Shown here piece by piece: positions 22,307 through 31,905 of a DNA stretch of 51,067 nt (position 1 is the stretch's first letter; every line of letters starts with the position of its first letter). Source of the stretch: HGM13006 sp900757695 (GTDB lineage: Bacteria > Bacillota > Clostridia > Oscillospirales > Oscillospiraceae); contig CAUHNW010000020.1 of the NCBI GenBank assembly GCA_959607825.1, positions 1-51,067 on the forward strand. Reading direction: 5' to 3'. The notes below the pieces were generated by a model that saw only the letters and a program-made list of their open reading frames with translations, made no database searches and was not told the DNA's origin. Both the position numbers and the translations under genes were made by a program.

Positions 22307-23563
22307 ATGAAAACGCCGTTTGTCACAAAGGCTCAGCTTCAGGAAATCGTAAAAACCTATCCCACCCCCTTCCACATCTACGATGAAAAGGGCATCCGGG
22401 AGAACGCCCGGAAGGTCATGAAGGCCTTTTCCTGGAACAAGGGCTTTCAGGAATATTTCGCCGTCAAGGCCACCCCCAACCCCACCATTTTGAAGATCCT
22501 CCGGGAAGAGGGCTGCGGCACCGACTGCTCCTCCCTGACGGAACTGATGATGTCCGACCGCTGCGGCTTTACCGGCAGCGAGATCATGTTCTCCTCCAAC
22601 GAGACGCCCGCCTGTGAATTTGAATTGGCGGCCAAGCTGGGGGCCACCATCAATCTCGATGACTTTACCCACATCGACTTTTTGAAGGACACCATCGGCT
22701 ATATCCCCGAGACCATCTCCTGCCGGTATAATCCCGGCGGCACCTTCCAGCTTTCCTCCTCCAAGGAGGGCTTTCAGGTCATGGACAACCCCGGGGACGC
22801 CAAGTACGGCTTTACCACCGAGCAGCTCTATGAGGGCTTCAAAAAGCTCAAGGCCATGGGCGCAAAGCACTTCGGCATCCATGCGTTTCTTGCCTCCAAC
22901 ACCATTTCCAACGACTACTATCCGGCGCTGGCGGGGATCCTGTTCAAGCTGGCGGTGGATCTTCAGGAAAAGACCGGCTGCCACATCGCCTTCATCAACC
23001 TCTCCGGGGGCGTTGGGGTGCCCTATCGGCCCGATCAGCCGGAAAACGACATCCTTGCCATCGGCGAGGGGGTGCGGAAGCAGTTTGAGGAGATCCTTGT
23101 GCCTGCGGGCATGGGGGATGTAAAGCTGTTTACGGAGATGGGCCGGTTTATGCTGGCCCCCTACGGCGGCCTTGTGACCACTGCCATCCACGAAAAGCAC
23201 ACCTATAAGGAGTATATCGGCGTGGATGCCTGCGCTGCCAACCTCATGCGCCCGGCCATGTACGGGGCCTACCACCATATCACCGTCATGGGCAAGGAGA
23301 ACGAGCCCTGTGACCACAAGTATGACGTGGTGGGCGGTCTCTGCGAGAACAACGATAAGTTCGCCATTGACCGGATGCTGCCCAAGATCGACATGGGCGA
23401 CCTGCTGTTTCTCCACGACACCGGCGCCCACGGCTTCTCCATGGGCTACCAGTATAACGGCCGCCTCCGCAGCGCCGAGCTGCTTTTGCGGGAGGACGGC
23501 AGCGTAAAGATGATCCGCCGGGCCGAGACCCCGGACGACTATTTTGCAACGCTGGTCTGGTAA
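22307..23563 (+). CDS. lysA: Diaminopimelate decarboxylase family protein
   Basis: 418 residues from ATG 22307, chosen because AAAGGA lies at normal distance; an in-frame ATG 12 bases earlier overlaps it. PLP-dependent alanine-racemase-fold enzyme that makes lysine from meso-diaminopimelate. Schiff-base lysine Lys54 in EYFAVKATPNP; phosphate-binding and substrate regions NLSGGVGVPYRPDQ, FTEMGRFMLAPYGGLV and the C-terminal HDTGAHGFSMGYQYNGRLR. Family motifs are somewhat diverged (FGIHAFLASN instead of HIGSQ), as in a clostridial subgroup, so activity on a related amino acid is possible. Confidence 0.85.
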   Translation: MKTPFVTKAQLQEIVKTYPTPFHIYDEKGIRENARKVMKAFSWNKGFQEYFAVKATPNPTILKILREEGCGTDCSSLTELMMSDRCGFTGSEIMFSSNETPACEFELAAKLGATINLDDFTHIDFLKDTIGYIPETISCRYNPGGTFQLSSSKEGFQVMDNPGDAKYGFTTEQLYEGFKKLKAMGAKHFGIHAFLASNTISNDYYPALAGILFKLAVDLQEKTGCHIAFINLSGGVGVPYRPDQPENDILAIGEGVRKQFEEILVPAGMGDVKLFTEMGRFMLAPYGGLVTTAIHEKHTYKEYIGVDACAANLMRPAMYGAYHHITVMGKENEPCDHKYDVVGGLCENNDKFAIDRMLPKIDMGDLLFLHDTGAHGFSMGYQYNGRLRSAELLLREDGSVKMIRRAETPDDYFATLVW

Positions 23564-23579
23564 ATTTGAAAGGGAAAAA

Positions 23580-23607
23580 GGGCTTGGGAATTTCGGTTCC
23601 CAAGCCC
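23580..23607 (+). terminator. Terminator of lysA
   Basis: 11-bp perfect stem GGGCTTGGGAA/TTCCCAAGCCC, loop TTTCGG, then CTTGAAGTTT. Confidence 0.75.
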
Positions 23608-23628
23608 CTTGAAGTTTGGCGCTGATGC

Positions 23629-23657
23629 TTGACGGTATATCAATATTTTGATATAAT
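23629..23657 (+). promoter_or_regulatory. Promoter and operator of the second toxin-antitoxin operon
   Basis: TTGACG (23629-23634), 17-base spacer, TATAAT (23652-23657). The spacer and -10 contain the perfect palindrome TATATCAATATTTTGATATA (23636-23655), and a related GTATATCATAT follows at 23660-23670. This is a typical autoregulatory operator for a Phd-type antitoxin. Confidence 0.85.
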
Positions 23658-23686
23658 TTGTATATCATATTACGGGAGTTGATGAT

Positions 23687-23953
23687 ATGCCGACCATTCG
23701 TCCCAGTGCGGATTTAAGAAACAGCTACAGTGAGATTTCTGATTTTTGTCATCGATACAAGGAGCCTGTTTTTATTACGAAGAACGGAAAAGGCGATTTG
23801 GCTGTGATGAGTATGGAAGCCTATGAGGATATGTGCGGAAAAATTGAGTTATACCACCTGATTGAGCAGGGGCTGGCAGAGGATCGGGCCGGAAAGGCTG
23901 TCAGCCTTGAGCAGGCCATGGCTGATGTGAGGGCGGAAATTGGACATGTATAA
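23687..23953 (+). CDS. Phd/YefM (RelB-type) antitoxin
   Basis: 88 residues. The N-terminal half (IRPSADLRNSYSEISDFC, PVFITKNGKGDLAVMSMEAYE) is the Phd/YefM DNA-binding fold; the C-terminal helix (LAEDRAGKAVSLEQAMADVRAEI) is the toxin-binding tail. Its stop overlaps the toxin start by eight bases. Local base composition is more AT-rich than neighbouring genes, suggesting horizontal acquisition. Confidence 0.9.
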   Translation: MPTIRPSADLRNSYSEISDFCHRYKEPVFITKNGKGDLAVMSMEAYEDMCGKIELYHLIEQGLAEDRAGKAVSLEQAMADVRAEIGHV

Positions 23954-24287
23954 TGTCATTGTAATGGAGATTGCCAGAGATGATTTGCGAAGTGCGGTGA
24001 GATATATTGCAAATGAGCTGAAAAATCCATCTGCTGCCAATCGGCTTGCGGACGAATTTGAAAAGCGTGTGTTGGAACTGACAGAAATGCCCGAGAGATA
24101 TCAGCTGCTGCAAGACCGATTCCTTGCGCTAAACCAGATTCGAGCATTTTCTGTGGGCAATTATCTTGCATTTTATACAGTGCATCTGGAAACGCAGACT
24201 GTGGCGATTCTTCGTTTTTTGTATGGAAAACGAAATTGGATGAGGATTATTGAGGCACTATCAAAAGAAGAGCTTGGGGAACGTTGA
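23946..24287 (+). CDS. RelE/ParE-family toxin
   Basis: 113 residues from ATG 23946, overlapping the antitoxin stop; an in-frame TTG two codons earlier is less likely. Fold pattern: strand YNVIVMEIARDDLRSAVRYIANEL, helix pair, then RAFSVGNYLAFYTVHLETQTVAILRFLYGKRNW, typical of RelE/ParE toxins that cleave ribosome-bound mRNA or poison gyrase. The C-terminal Arg/Tyr pattern does not decide between the two activities. Confidence 0.88.
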   Translation: MYNVIVMEIARDDLRSAVRYIANELKNPSAANRLADEFEKRVLELTEMPERYQLLQDRFLALNQIRAFSVGNYLAFYTVHLETQTVAILRFLYGKRNWMRIIEALSKEELGER

Positions 24288-24302
24288 TCCCCAAGCCCTT
24301 TT
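24272..24302. terminator. Bidirectional terminator
   Basis: Perfect 9-bp stem GCTTGGGGA/TCCCCAAGC around ACGTTGA, flanked by CCTTTTCTCC on plus and TCTTCTTTT on minus. It includes the toxin stop codon and serves both the toxin gene and the convergent response-regulator operon. Confidence 0.85.
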
Positions 24303-24306
24303 CTCC

Positions 24307-25026
24307 TTATTTCATTCGTTCCGTGAACGCCCGCAGAAAGTCATTATATTTGGCCCGGCTGATGGGGAGAACCTCCCCGCTGAGCAGCTGCAATTCAAAC
24401 CGCTGGAACTGCTTTACCTGATCCAGCGCCACCACATAGCTCCGGTGGCACCAAACGAATTGATCCTCCGGCAGCTGCTCGATGAGCTTGGGAATGGAGT
24501 CCTTCACGTTCAGCGTTTCGGTGCAGGTGTGGATCAGGGTGCGCCGGTCCGTATGCTGGAGGTAGCGGATATCCTCCAGCGGCAGCACCCGCTTTTCCCG
24601 GCCGCATACAACGGTCAGGGCCGCCCGGCTCTGGCCGTACTGCTGGAAGAACAGATCCATGGCCATGGGGATCCGCTGGCGGTACTGATCCTTCCGGATA
24701 AAGTACAGGGGCCTTGTTTCGAAGATCTCCGTAACGTAATCCGGATAGGCGGTGAGATAGATGATGGCGCACAGGGGGAATTTGGCCCGCACCTGCCGGG
24801 CAACGTCAATGCCGCTGAGGGACCGCCCAAGGTCGATGTCCGTCAGCAGCAGATCCAGAGATTTGGCGTGGGACAGATGCTGCAAAAGCTCCCTGCCGCC
24901 GGTAAAGCGGGTGATTTGGACGTCATACTGCGGCATCTTTGCCAGATACGCCGTCAGGGCATCGGTAAAGCCCCCGAGGATCACCGGGTCGTCATCCAGT
25001 ATGTAGATCTTGAGAAGCTGCTTCAT
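24307..25026 (-). CDS. LytTR-family response regulator (AgrA-type)
   Basis: 239 residues. Receiver domain 1-125 with the acidic pocket (IYILDDDP), phosphoacceptor Asp in LLLTDIDLG (Asp62) and the Lys in FIRKDQYRQR. LytTR DNA-binding domain about 140-239 with DIRYLQHTDRRTLIHT and QFVWCHRSYVVALDQVKQF. It is last in an operon behind two AgrC-type kinases, so it is expected to receive their phosphate and bind promoter repeats. The gap to the upstream kinase is 36 bases. Confidence 0.9.
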   Translation of the reverse strand: MKQLLKIYILDDDPVILGGFTDALTAYLAKMPQYDVQITRFTGGRELLQHLSHAKSLDLLLTDIDLGRSLSGIDVARQVRAKFPLCAIIYLTAYPDYVTEIFETRPLYFIRKDQYRQRIPMAMDLFFQQYGQSRAALTVVCGREKRVLPLEDIRYLQHTDRRTLIHTCTETLNVKDSIPKLIEQLPEDQFVWCHRSYVVALDQVKQFQRFELQLLSGEVLPISRAKYNDFLRAFTERMK

Positions 25027-25062
25027 AACATACCTCCAATGGGGGAAAGGGCGGCGGGGAGA

Positions 25063-26376
25063 TCACCCTGCCTTTTGGCTGCTCCCGGGGATCAGCCACA
25101 GCAGTACCTGCACCCAGCCGTCGCCGCTCTGGGGCATCAGCTGCCCCTGATATTCCCCGGCGATGCGTTCCAGAATGCTCAGGCCCCAGCCGTGGGCACG
25201 GGTCAGCTCCGGCTGCTTCCGGGTGATGTGCTGGCCCGGCGCCGCCGTGTTCCGGCACAGGAATACCAGCCGCGGCCCCTGCATGCGGGCGGTAAATTCA
25301 ATGGTCTTTTCCGCCTCCGGCCCCAGAGCATCGCAGGCGTGGATGGCGTTGTCCAAAAGGTTCCCGGCGATGGAGCACAGGTGGATGGGCTCCACGGCCA
25401 CATCCGTGGGGATGATCCCCTGAATCTTCAGGGTGATGCCCGTCTGACGGCACTGCCGGGACTTTTCCTCCAACACCGCATCCACCACGGCGTTTCCGGT
25501 ATAGCGGCAGCGGCCGGTCTGCTCCACGGCGCTCCGAAAGTCCGAAAGCTCCCGGAGTACATTGTCGTAGTGCTGCTGGGAAAGCTCCCGGGACATGTGC
25601 CGCAGGGTCTCCACCATTTCCGACTGAACGCCCTTCAGGGCGGCGGCACTGCCCTGAAGCTGATGGTAGTATTCCGACTGGGCCTTTAAGAGGTTTTCCG
25701 CCTCCTGCACCTGACGCTGGGCTTCGTAGACCTGCTGTGCCCGCCGGAAGGTGCCCAGCAGAAAAACGTCAAGGAGGATGTTGGCCAGCAGGAACAGGGC
25801 GCATACCAGCAGCACCTGCCGGGTGGACTGCATGGTGCCCAGGGCGATCCATGTGGGGAACAGCATCAGGAAGCACTGGGTCACCAGAATGGGCAGAAAC
25901 TTTGTAAATTCCTGCTCTCGCACCTTCGCCAAAAACCGGCGGCACAGGGTATAGGGGATCAGCAGGCTCATGGAATAGAAGGGGAGATAGACCATGCGGC
26001 TGAGCACCAGCACCGTCAGAGGAAGATCCGTTATGGCGGTCATATTGGGATACCGCTGCAGCAGCATCAGATCCACGGGCAATTCCAGCAGCATCATCAG
26101 GATGAGATACAGCACCAGATATGCCACCGCCTGGATCCGGGGGATCTTACAAAAGCTCATGGTCAGGGCCAGCAGCCAAAACAGGGTAGTGAGACTTCTC
26201 ACCACCTGCGGCAAGGCCAGCTGGTAGCCAAAAAGCCACTGCAGCAGCAGGGTGCCAATGGTCAGCAGTGCCGTAAACAGCCATAGCCGCCGGTTTTTCA
26301 AAAATCGGGCGACGATGATCCCTTCCAGCACCAGCTGGGGCAGCGTGGTCAGCAGATCTGCGGCCATAATCTGCAT
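25063..26376 (-). CDS. AgrC-type sensor kinase A: ATP domain intact, phosphoacceptor His absent
   Basis: 437 residues, AAGGAGGG before ATG. Residues 1-210 form six or seven membrane helices of the AgrC/ComD sensor type; 212-270 a coiled coil; 290-430 a GHKL ATPase with intact N-box (GNLLDNAIHAC, Asn339/Asn343) and G-box (HGWGLSILERI). An ungapped alignment with the neighbouring kinase places Ser252 (VQSEMVETL) exactly where that protein has the phosphoacceptor His252 (LRHDVKNQL). A nearby His260 does not align. It probably binds ATP but cannot autophosphorylate at the usual site. Gap to kinase B is 107 bases. Confidence 0.85.
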   Translation of the reverse strand: MQIMAADLLTTLPQLVLEGIIVARFLKNRRLWLFTALLTIGTLLLQWLFGYQLALPQVVRSLTTLFWLLALTMSFCKIPRIQAVAYLVLYLILMMLLELPVDLMLLQRYPNMTAITDLPLTVLVLSRMVYLPFYSMSLLIPYTLCRRFLAKVREQEFTKFLPILVTQCFLMLFPTWIALGTMQSTRQVLLVCALFLLANILLDVFLLGTFRRAQQVYEAQRQVQEAENLLKAQSEYYHQLQGSAAALKGVQSEMVETLRHMSRELSQQHYDNVLRELSDFRSAVEQTGRCRYTGNAVVDAVLEEKSRQCRQTGITLKIQGIIPTDVAVEPIHLCSIAGNLLDNAIHACDALGPEAEKTIEFTARMQGPRLVFLCRNTAAPGQHITRKQPELTRAHGWGLSILERIAGEYQGQLMPQSGDGWVQVLLWLIPGSSQKAG

Positions 26377-26406
26377 CAGAGTCCCTCCTTTTCCGTTGAT
26401 TCAGCC

Positions 26407-26434
26407 CGTTTTGGTGAAAAAAACAACCAAAACG
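26407..26434 (-). promoter_or_regulatory. Inverted repeat between the two kinase genes
   Basis: CGTTTTGGT (26407-26415) and ACCAAAACG (26426-26434) around an A-rich 10-base spacer. On the minus strand the spacer is a T-run, so it may be a weak attenuator or an operator upstream of kinase A. Confidence 0.4.
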
Positions 26435-26483
26435 ACATTTCTTTATACATTTTCCTAATTCTGTGCTATAATCTTGGCATAGA

Positions 26484-27746
26484 TCAGAGTGTGCTGGGCG
26501 CACCGGCAAGGGCCATGGTCACGGTGCAGGTGTCTCCTGCGGTCTCCATGGTGATTTGATCCTCCGGCTCCAGCCGGGTCTTCAGCTGCTCCGTCAGGGG
26601 GGCATCTGCGGGGCCGGCGGGGTATCGGCAGCACAGCCTGAGGCCGGGGTCTGCGGAAATGGAACACCGGATCTCCGGTGTTGCGTCCATGGGCAGGGTG
26701 CCGCAGGCGGCAATGGCCTGATCCAGCAGCCGGGAGATCAGGCTGCACAGCCGTACCTCCTGCTGGCCCAGATCCCCGGGCAGGGCCCCCTGACAGAGGA
26801 GCCGGATGCCCGCCTCGCCGCAGGTGAGTTTTTTGGAAACCAGTACCGCATCCACCATGGCGTTGCCGGTATCCTGAGACCACTGGGCCTTCTGGAAGCT
26901 CTTTTCCATGGCGGAAAGCTGCTGCTGGGCCGTTTCATAGTCCTCCTGCTCCAGCAGAATGGACAGGGTGGTCAGCTGATTTTTGACATCGTGGCGCAGC
27001 TGACGAAGGATCCGGGTGCTGTCCTGCATCTGCTGATAGTATTCCGTCTGGGTTTCCAGCATGGCCTGTGCCTCCTGCTGCCGCTGAATCACGGCGTGGG
27101 CCTTGCCCATGCGGTTGAAAATGCCCACTAAGAATACGTCCAGCATCAGATGGGCAAGACTGTAGAGCAGCATCACCGGGATCAGGGACTTGTAGTGCCC
27201 CATGGCGTTTTGCACCATGGTCAGGGGCAGCATCAGCAGCACCAACTGCACCAGCAGGAAGGGCAGAAACCGCAGGGTGTCCCGTGACTGCTCCATCCGG
27301 TAGATTTTCCGCAGCAGAAACGAGACCAGCATATAGCAGGCGGTCAGCAGCGGCAGATAGGAGAGCTTCCACAGCAGCAGGAAGGCCGGGTCTACGCTGT
27401 AGAGGTTCACATAGTCCGGGTAAAAGTGCAGCAGGCTCAGCCCCATGGGCAGCTCCGTAACCGTCATGCCCGCCATGCAGGCGGTATAGAAGATCAGGCA
27501 CCGGGGCATGGGCACCTGCCGGCAGCAGAAGATCACGATCAGCTGGAGACCATAGACAAGGATGGGCCGCAGGGGCGTGTTGGGGGGCAGTACATAGCCG
27601 GTAAAGGCGTAGGCCAGAAAGCTGGCCGCAGCCAGCAGCGCTACGGTTCGGCGGAAGTGTTTGGCATCGATGAATTTGGCCATATAATAGGCCGAAATGA
27701 TATTCTGCGGCAGGGTGGTCAGCAGATCCACCAGCATGATTTCCAT
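26484..27746 (-). CDS. AgrC-type sensor kinase B: His present, ATP-binding domain degenerate
   Basis: 420 residues, AGGGGG before ATG. It is homologous to kinase A over its whole length (both begin DLLTTLPQ). The dimerisation helix carries the canonical LRHDVKNQL motif (His252). The ATPase domain has lost its key residues: the N-box reads SRLLDQAIAAC (Arg339, Gln343 instead of Asn), the Asn of the first G region is missing, and the second Gly-rich loop is absent, with a C-terminus 17 residues shorter. It therefore looks like a phosphoacceptor partner unable to bind ATP. First gene of the operon. Confidence 0.85.
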   Translation of the reverse strand: MEIMLVDLLTTLPQNIISAYYMAKFIDAKHFRRTVALLAAASFLAYAFTGYVLPPNTPLRPILVYGLQLIVIFCCRQVPMPRCLIFYTACMAGMTVTELPMGLSLLHFYPDYVNLYSVDPAFLLLWKLSYLPLLTACYMLVSFLLRKIYRMEQSRDTLRFLPFLLVQLVLLMLPLTMVQNAMGHYKSLIPVMLLYSLAHLMLDVFLVGIFNRMGKAHAVIQRQQEAQAMLETQTEYYQQMQDSTRILRQLRHDVKNQLTTLSILLEQEDYETAQQQLSAMEKSFQKAQWSQDTGNAMVDAVLVSKKLTCGEAGIRLLCQGALPGDLGQQEVRLCSLISRLLDQAIAACGTLPMDATPEIRCSISADPGLRLCCRYPAGPADAPLTEQLKTRLEPEDQITMETAGDTCTVTMALAGAPSTL

Positions 27747-27778
27747 TCCAGCACCCCCTTTTTTTCTCAGCGGAGGAT

Positions 27779-27807
27779 ATTATCTCATATTTTTTTTCAA
27801 ATGTAAA
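27779..27807 (-). promoter_or_regulatory. Promoter of the kinase/response-regulator operon
   Basis: Minus strand TTTACA (27802-27807), 17-base A-rich spacer, GATAAT (27779-27784), about 30 bases before the first ATG. Confidence 0.6.
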
Positions 27808-27816
27808 CCAAGATTC

Positions 27817-27846
27817 TTGGATTAAATCCAGAATATAACGTATTAT
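27817..27846 (+). promoter_or_regulatory. Candidate promoter of the PucR-type gene
   Basis: TTGGAT (27817-27822), 18-base spacer, TATTAT (27841-27846). The small palindromes CCAAGATTCTTGG (27808-27820) and GGATTAAATCC (27819-27829) overlap the -35 box and could be operators. Confidence 0.4.
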
Positions 27847-27925
27847 TTGCATTTTTCAAATTTCGCCCCAAGGCAGACTCATACCTTTCGGGCTGAAAAA
27901 GACACCATGAACAGGAGATTTCACC

Positions 27926-29092
27926 ATGCAGGTACGAGAACTACTTACCATAGAAGCCCTACAGCCCATTACCGCCCAGACCGGCGAGGTCGGACTGGAC
28001 AGGCCCATGAAGGACGTGGTGCTGCTGGAATACGACAGCCTGCAGCAGCAGCGGCCCGAGGGGTATTATCAGGATGACTTTATCGTCTCCACTCTCTATT
28101 CCGCCAAGGATCAGCCGGAGGCGCTGCTGCCCATGGTGCAGCAGCTGATCCGTCTGGGGGCCGCAGGGCTGGCCTATAAGTCTGTGTACTATTCCCAGCT
28201 GCCCCAGGCGGTGCTGACGCTGGCCAAAAAGCACGACTTTCCCATCCTGCGGTTTGAGAAGCTCTATATGGAGGATGTGATCCTTGCGGTCAACGACTAT
28301 CTGCGCCTCCGGCAGGAGTTCTCCCTCTATGAGGAGCCCCTGTTTAAGATCCTGCAGGGCAGCTTTGAGAGCTACGGCATCGAGCAGCTGTGCATGCGCA
28401 TGAACCCCAACCGCCTGAAATATATGAACGCCGTGTATGTCCACTGTCTGGACGTGACCCGGGATTGGAGCGTGGGCCTGCGGAATACCCTACAGCTCCG
28501 CAGCAGCCGGGCCGTAACCTCCACCTACCGGTTTTTGCAGTTCCGCCGGGGCTTCTTTGTGCTGTCCAACTATGCAGAGCCCCTGCCCGTGACCACCATC
28601 GGCAAGAACGTGGTCCGGCTGTTCAAGGAGCTGGGGGTGGAGACCCGGGAGCTGTGCTTCGGGGTAGGCAGCCTCCAGCAGCGCTCCTCCAACTTCGATC
28701 AGGTGATCCGGGACGCCTTTGACGCCCTGCTCTATGCCCTCACCACCCGGCGGCAGCTGATTACGCTGGAGGATATCCGGCTGTACCAGACCATCCTGCC
28801 CATGGTGCGGGATAAGACCACCCGGGCCGTCATGCAGGCCCAGTTTCAAAAGCTGGAGGAATATGACCGGGAGAGTACCTCCGGCAGCCTCATGGAGACA
28901 CTGGACGTCTATGCGGGCTGCGGCTACCAGATCGTGGAGACGGCCCACCGCATGGGCCAGCATCCCAACACCATCCGCTACCGGCTCAAAAAGATCTGCG
29001 AGCTTACCGCCACGCCGCTGGAGGTGGGGCATGCCCTGTTCCTGATGGGGGAGTACCGGAGGATGGATAATCTCAGCAGCAGTATCTTCTGA
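27926..29092 (+). CDS. PucR-family transcriptional regulator
   Basis: 388 residues, CAGGAG before ATG. Residues 1-120 are the PucR N-terminal (purine-catabolism regulator-like) domain (VRELLTIEALQPITAQTG ... FPILRFE). The middle is a GGDEF-like/CdaR-type region. The C-terminus is an HTH_30 domain (YQIVETAHRMGQHPNTIRYRLKKICEL). Members usually act as activators for catabolic genes, binding near their own promoter. No catabolic operon adjoins it. It is monocistronic with a clear terminator. Confidence 0.85.
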   Translation: MQVRELLTIEALQPITAQTGEVGLDRPMKDVVLLEYDSLQQQRPEGYYQDDFIVSTLYSAKDQPEALLPMVQQLIRLGAAGLAYKSVYYSQLPQAVLTLAKKHDFPILRFEKLYMEDVILAVNDYLRLRQEFSLYEEPLFKILQGSFESYGIEQLCMRMNPNRLKYMNAVYVHCLDVTRDWSVGLRNTLQLRSSRAVTSTYRFLQFRRGFFVLSNYAEPLPVTTIGKNVVRLFKELGVETRELCFGVGSLQQRSSNFDQVIRDAFDALLYALTTRRQLITLEDIRLYQTILPMVRDKTTRAVMQAQFQKLEEYDRESTSGSLMETLDVYAGCGYQIVETAHRMGQHPNTIRYRLKKICELTATPLEVGHALFLMGEYRRMDNLSSSIF

Positions 29093-29107
29093 ATAGATAC
29101 ACAAGAA

Positions 29108-29134
29108 GGGAGCGCCGTTCCGGCGCTCCCTTTA
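29108..29134 (+). terminator. Terminator of the PucR-type gene
   Basis: 10-bp perfect stem GGGAGCGCCG/CGGCGCTCCC, TTC loop, then TTTACATTT. It separates the gene from convergent asnS. Confidence 0.85.
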
Positions 29135-29149
29135 CATTTCCATATTCGA

Positions 29150-30544
<1,395 letters not shown>

Positions 30545-30565
30545 AATGTCCTCTCCTGTTACGAA

Positions 30566-30599
30566 ATTCGGGCGGACTGCCGGTGCAGCCCACCCGAAT
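30566..30599 (-). terminator. Long hairpin between purD and asnS
   Basis: A 15-bp stem with one weak pair (ATTCGGGCGGACTGC against GCAGCCCACCCGAAT) around a 4-base loop. There is no U-run. It lies downstream of the asnS promoter -10, so it would also form in the asnS leader. Confidence 0.5.
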
Positions 30600-30628
30600 A
30601 GTTTAATGCATTTTTTACTTCACGTCAA
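30600..30628 (-). promoter_or_regulatory. Promoter of asnS overlapping the purD end
   Basis: Minus strand TTGACG (30623-30628), 17-base spacer, TAAACT (30600-30605). Confidence 0.6.
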
Positions 30629-31880
30629 GGATATGGTAGCCAATATCTGTGCGGAAGTGCATTTTCTCAAAGTTCACCGGGCCTGCGGCGGCGTAGGCCT
30701 TCACCACGGCTTCCCGAAGGGTGGGGGCCACAGCGGTGACGCCCAATACCCGGCCGCCGTTGGTCAGGAACTTCCCGTCCTGCTTTTTGGTGCCCGCATG
30801 GAACACCACGGCGTCCTTTACCTGATCGAGACCGGTGATCTCCTTGCCCTTTTCATAGGCCACCGGATAGCCACCGGAGGCCAGCACCAGACAGCAGCTG
30901 GCGGCGTCCTTGAACTTCACGTCCAGCTGATCCAGGGTGCCGTCCACGCAGGCTTCCAGAATGTCCATAAGATCGGTCTCCAGCAGAGAAAGCACCGCCT
31001 GACACTCGGGGTCGCCGAACCGGGCGTTGTACTCCACCACCTTGGGGCCCTCGGGGGTCAGCATCATGCCGAAGTAGATGACGCCCTGGAAGGTGCGCCC
31101 CTCGGCATTCAGGGCCTTCACCGTAGGCAGGAAGATGGTGTCCATGCAGGTCTTTGCCAGCTCCGGGGTGTAGTTGGGGCAGGGGGAGATGGCGCCCATG
31201 CCGCCGGTGTTGGGGCCCTTGTCCCCGTCATAGGCACGCTTGTGATCCTGAGAGGAGGGCATGGGCACAATGGTCTTGCCGTCGGTAAAGGCCAGCACCG
31301 TGACCTCCGGGCCGGTCATGCATTCCTCAATGACCACCTTGGCCCCGGCCGCTCCAAAGGCCTTGTTCTCCATCATGTTGACCACGGCCGCTTTGGCCTC
31401 CTCTAAGGTCTGGGCCACCACAACGCCCTTGCCCAGTGCAAGGCCGTCGCATTTGACCACAATGGGAGCGCCCTGTGCCTCCACATAGGAAAGGGCGGCG
31501 TCCTTGTCGGTAAAGACCTCATAGGCGGCGGTGGGAATGCCGTATTTCTTCATCAGGGCCTTGGAGAAGGCCTTGCTGCCCTCGATGATGGCGGCGTTGG
31601 CCTTGGGGCCGAAGGCACGGATGCCCGAGGCCTCCATGGCGTCCACCATGCCCATGGCAAGGGGATCGTCCGGGGCCACCATGACGAAGTCCATCTGATT
31701 TTCCTTTGCCCATGCCACCATGCCGGGGATGTCCGTGGCCTTGACGTCCACGCACCGGGCGATCTCACCGATGCCGCCGTTGCCGGGGGCGCAGCAGAGC
31801 TCGGTGACCTTGGGGCTTTTGTGAAGAGCCCAGCAGATGGCGTGTTCCCGTCCGCCGGAGCCGACTACTAATACTTTCAT
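30615..31880 (-). CDS. purD: Phosphoribosylamine-glycine ligase
   Basis: 421 residues from ATG 31880 with GAAAGGA nine bases upstream; an open extension upstream is shadow of the transformylase gene. Second step of purine synthesis: ATP-dependent joining of glycine to phosphoribosylamine. MKVLVVGSGGREHAICW N-terminal domain and ATP-grasp core (IVVKCDGLALGKGVVVAQT; YNARFGDPECQAVLSLL). Third gene after the ZTP riboswitch, 25 bases from the AICAR transformylase. Confidence 0.95.
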   Translation of the reverse strand: MKVLVVGSGGREHAICWALHKSPKVTELCCAPGNGGIGEIARCVDVKATDIPGMVAWAKENQMDFVMVAPDDPLAMGMVDAMEASGIRAFGPKANAAIIEGSKAFSKALMKKYGIPTAAYEVFTDKDAALSYVEAQGAPIVVKCDGLALGKGVVVAQTLEEAKAAVVNMMENKAFGAAGAKVVIEECMTGPEVTVLAFTDGKTIVPMPSSQDHKRAYDGDKGPNTGGMGAISPCPNYTPELAKTCMDTIFLPTVKALNAEGRTFQGVIYFGMMLTPEGPKVVEYNARFGDPECQAVLSLLETDLMDILEACVDGTLDQLDVKFKDAASCCLVLASGGYPVAYEKGKEITGLDQVKDAVVFHAGTKKQDGKFLTNGGRVLGVTAVAPTLREAVVKAYAAAGPVNFEKMHFRTDIGYHILDVK

Positions 31881-31905
31881 ACTTCCATATCCTTTCGATG
31901 GGGGC

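Noticed and set aside
24307..27925. AgrB/AgrD-type peptide pheromone genes near the AgrC-like kinases
   Set aside because: No small cysteine-containing precursor or membrane protease is found in the flanking gaps on either strand.
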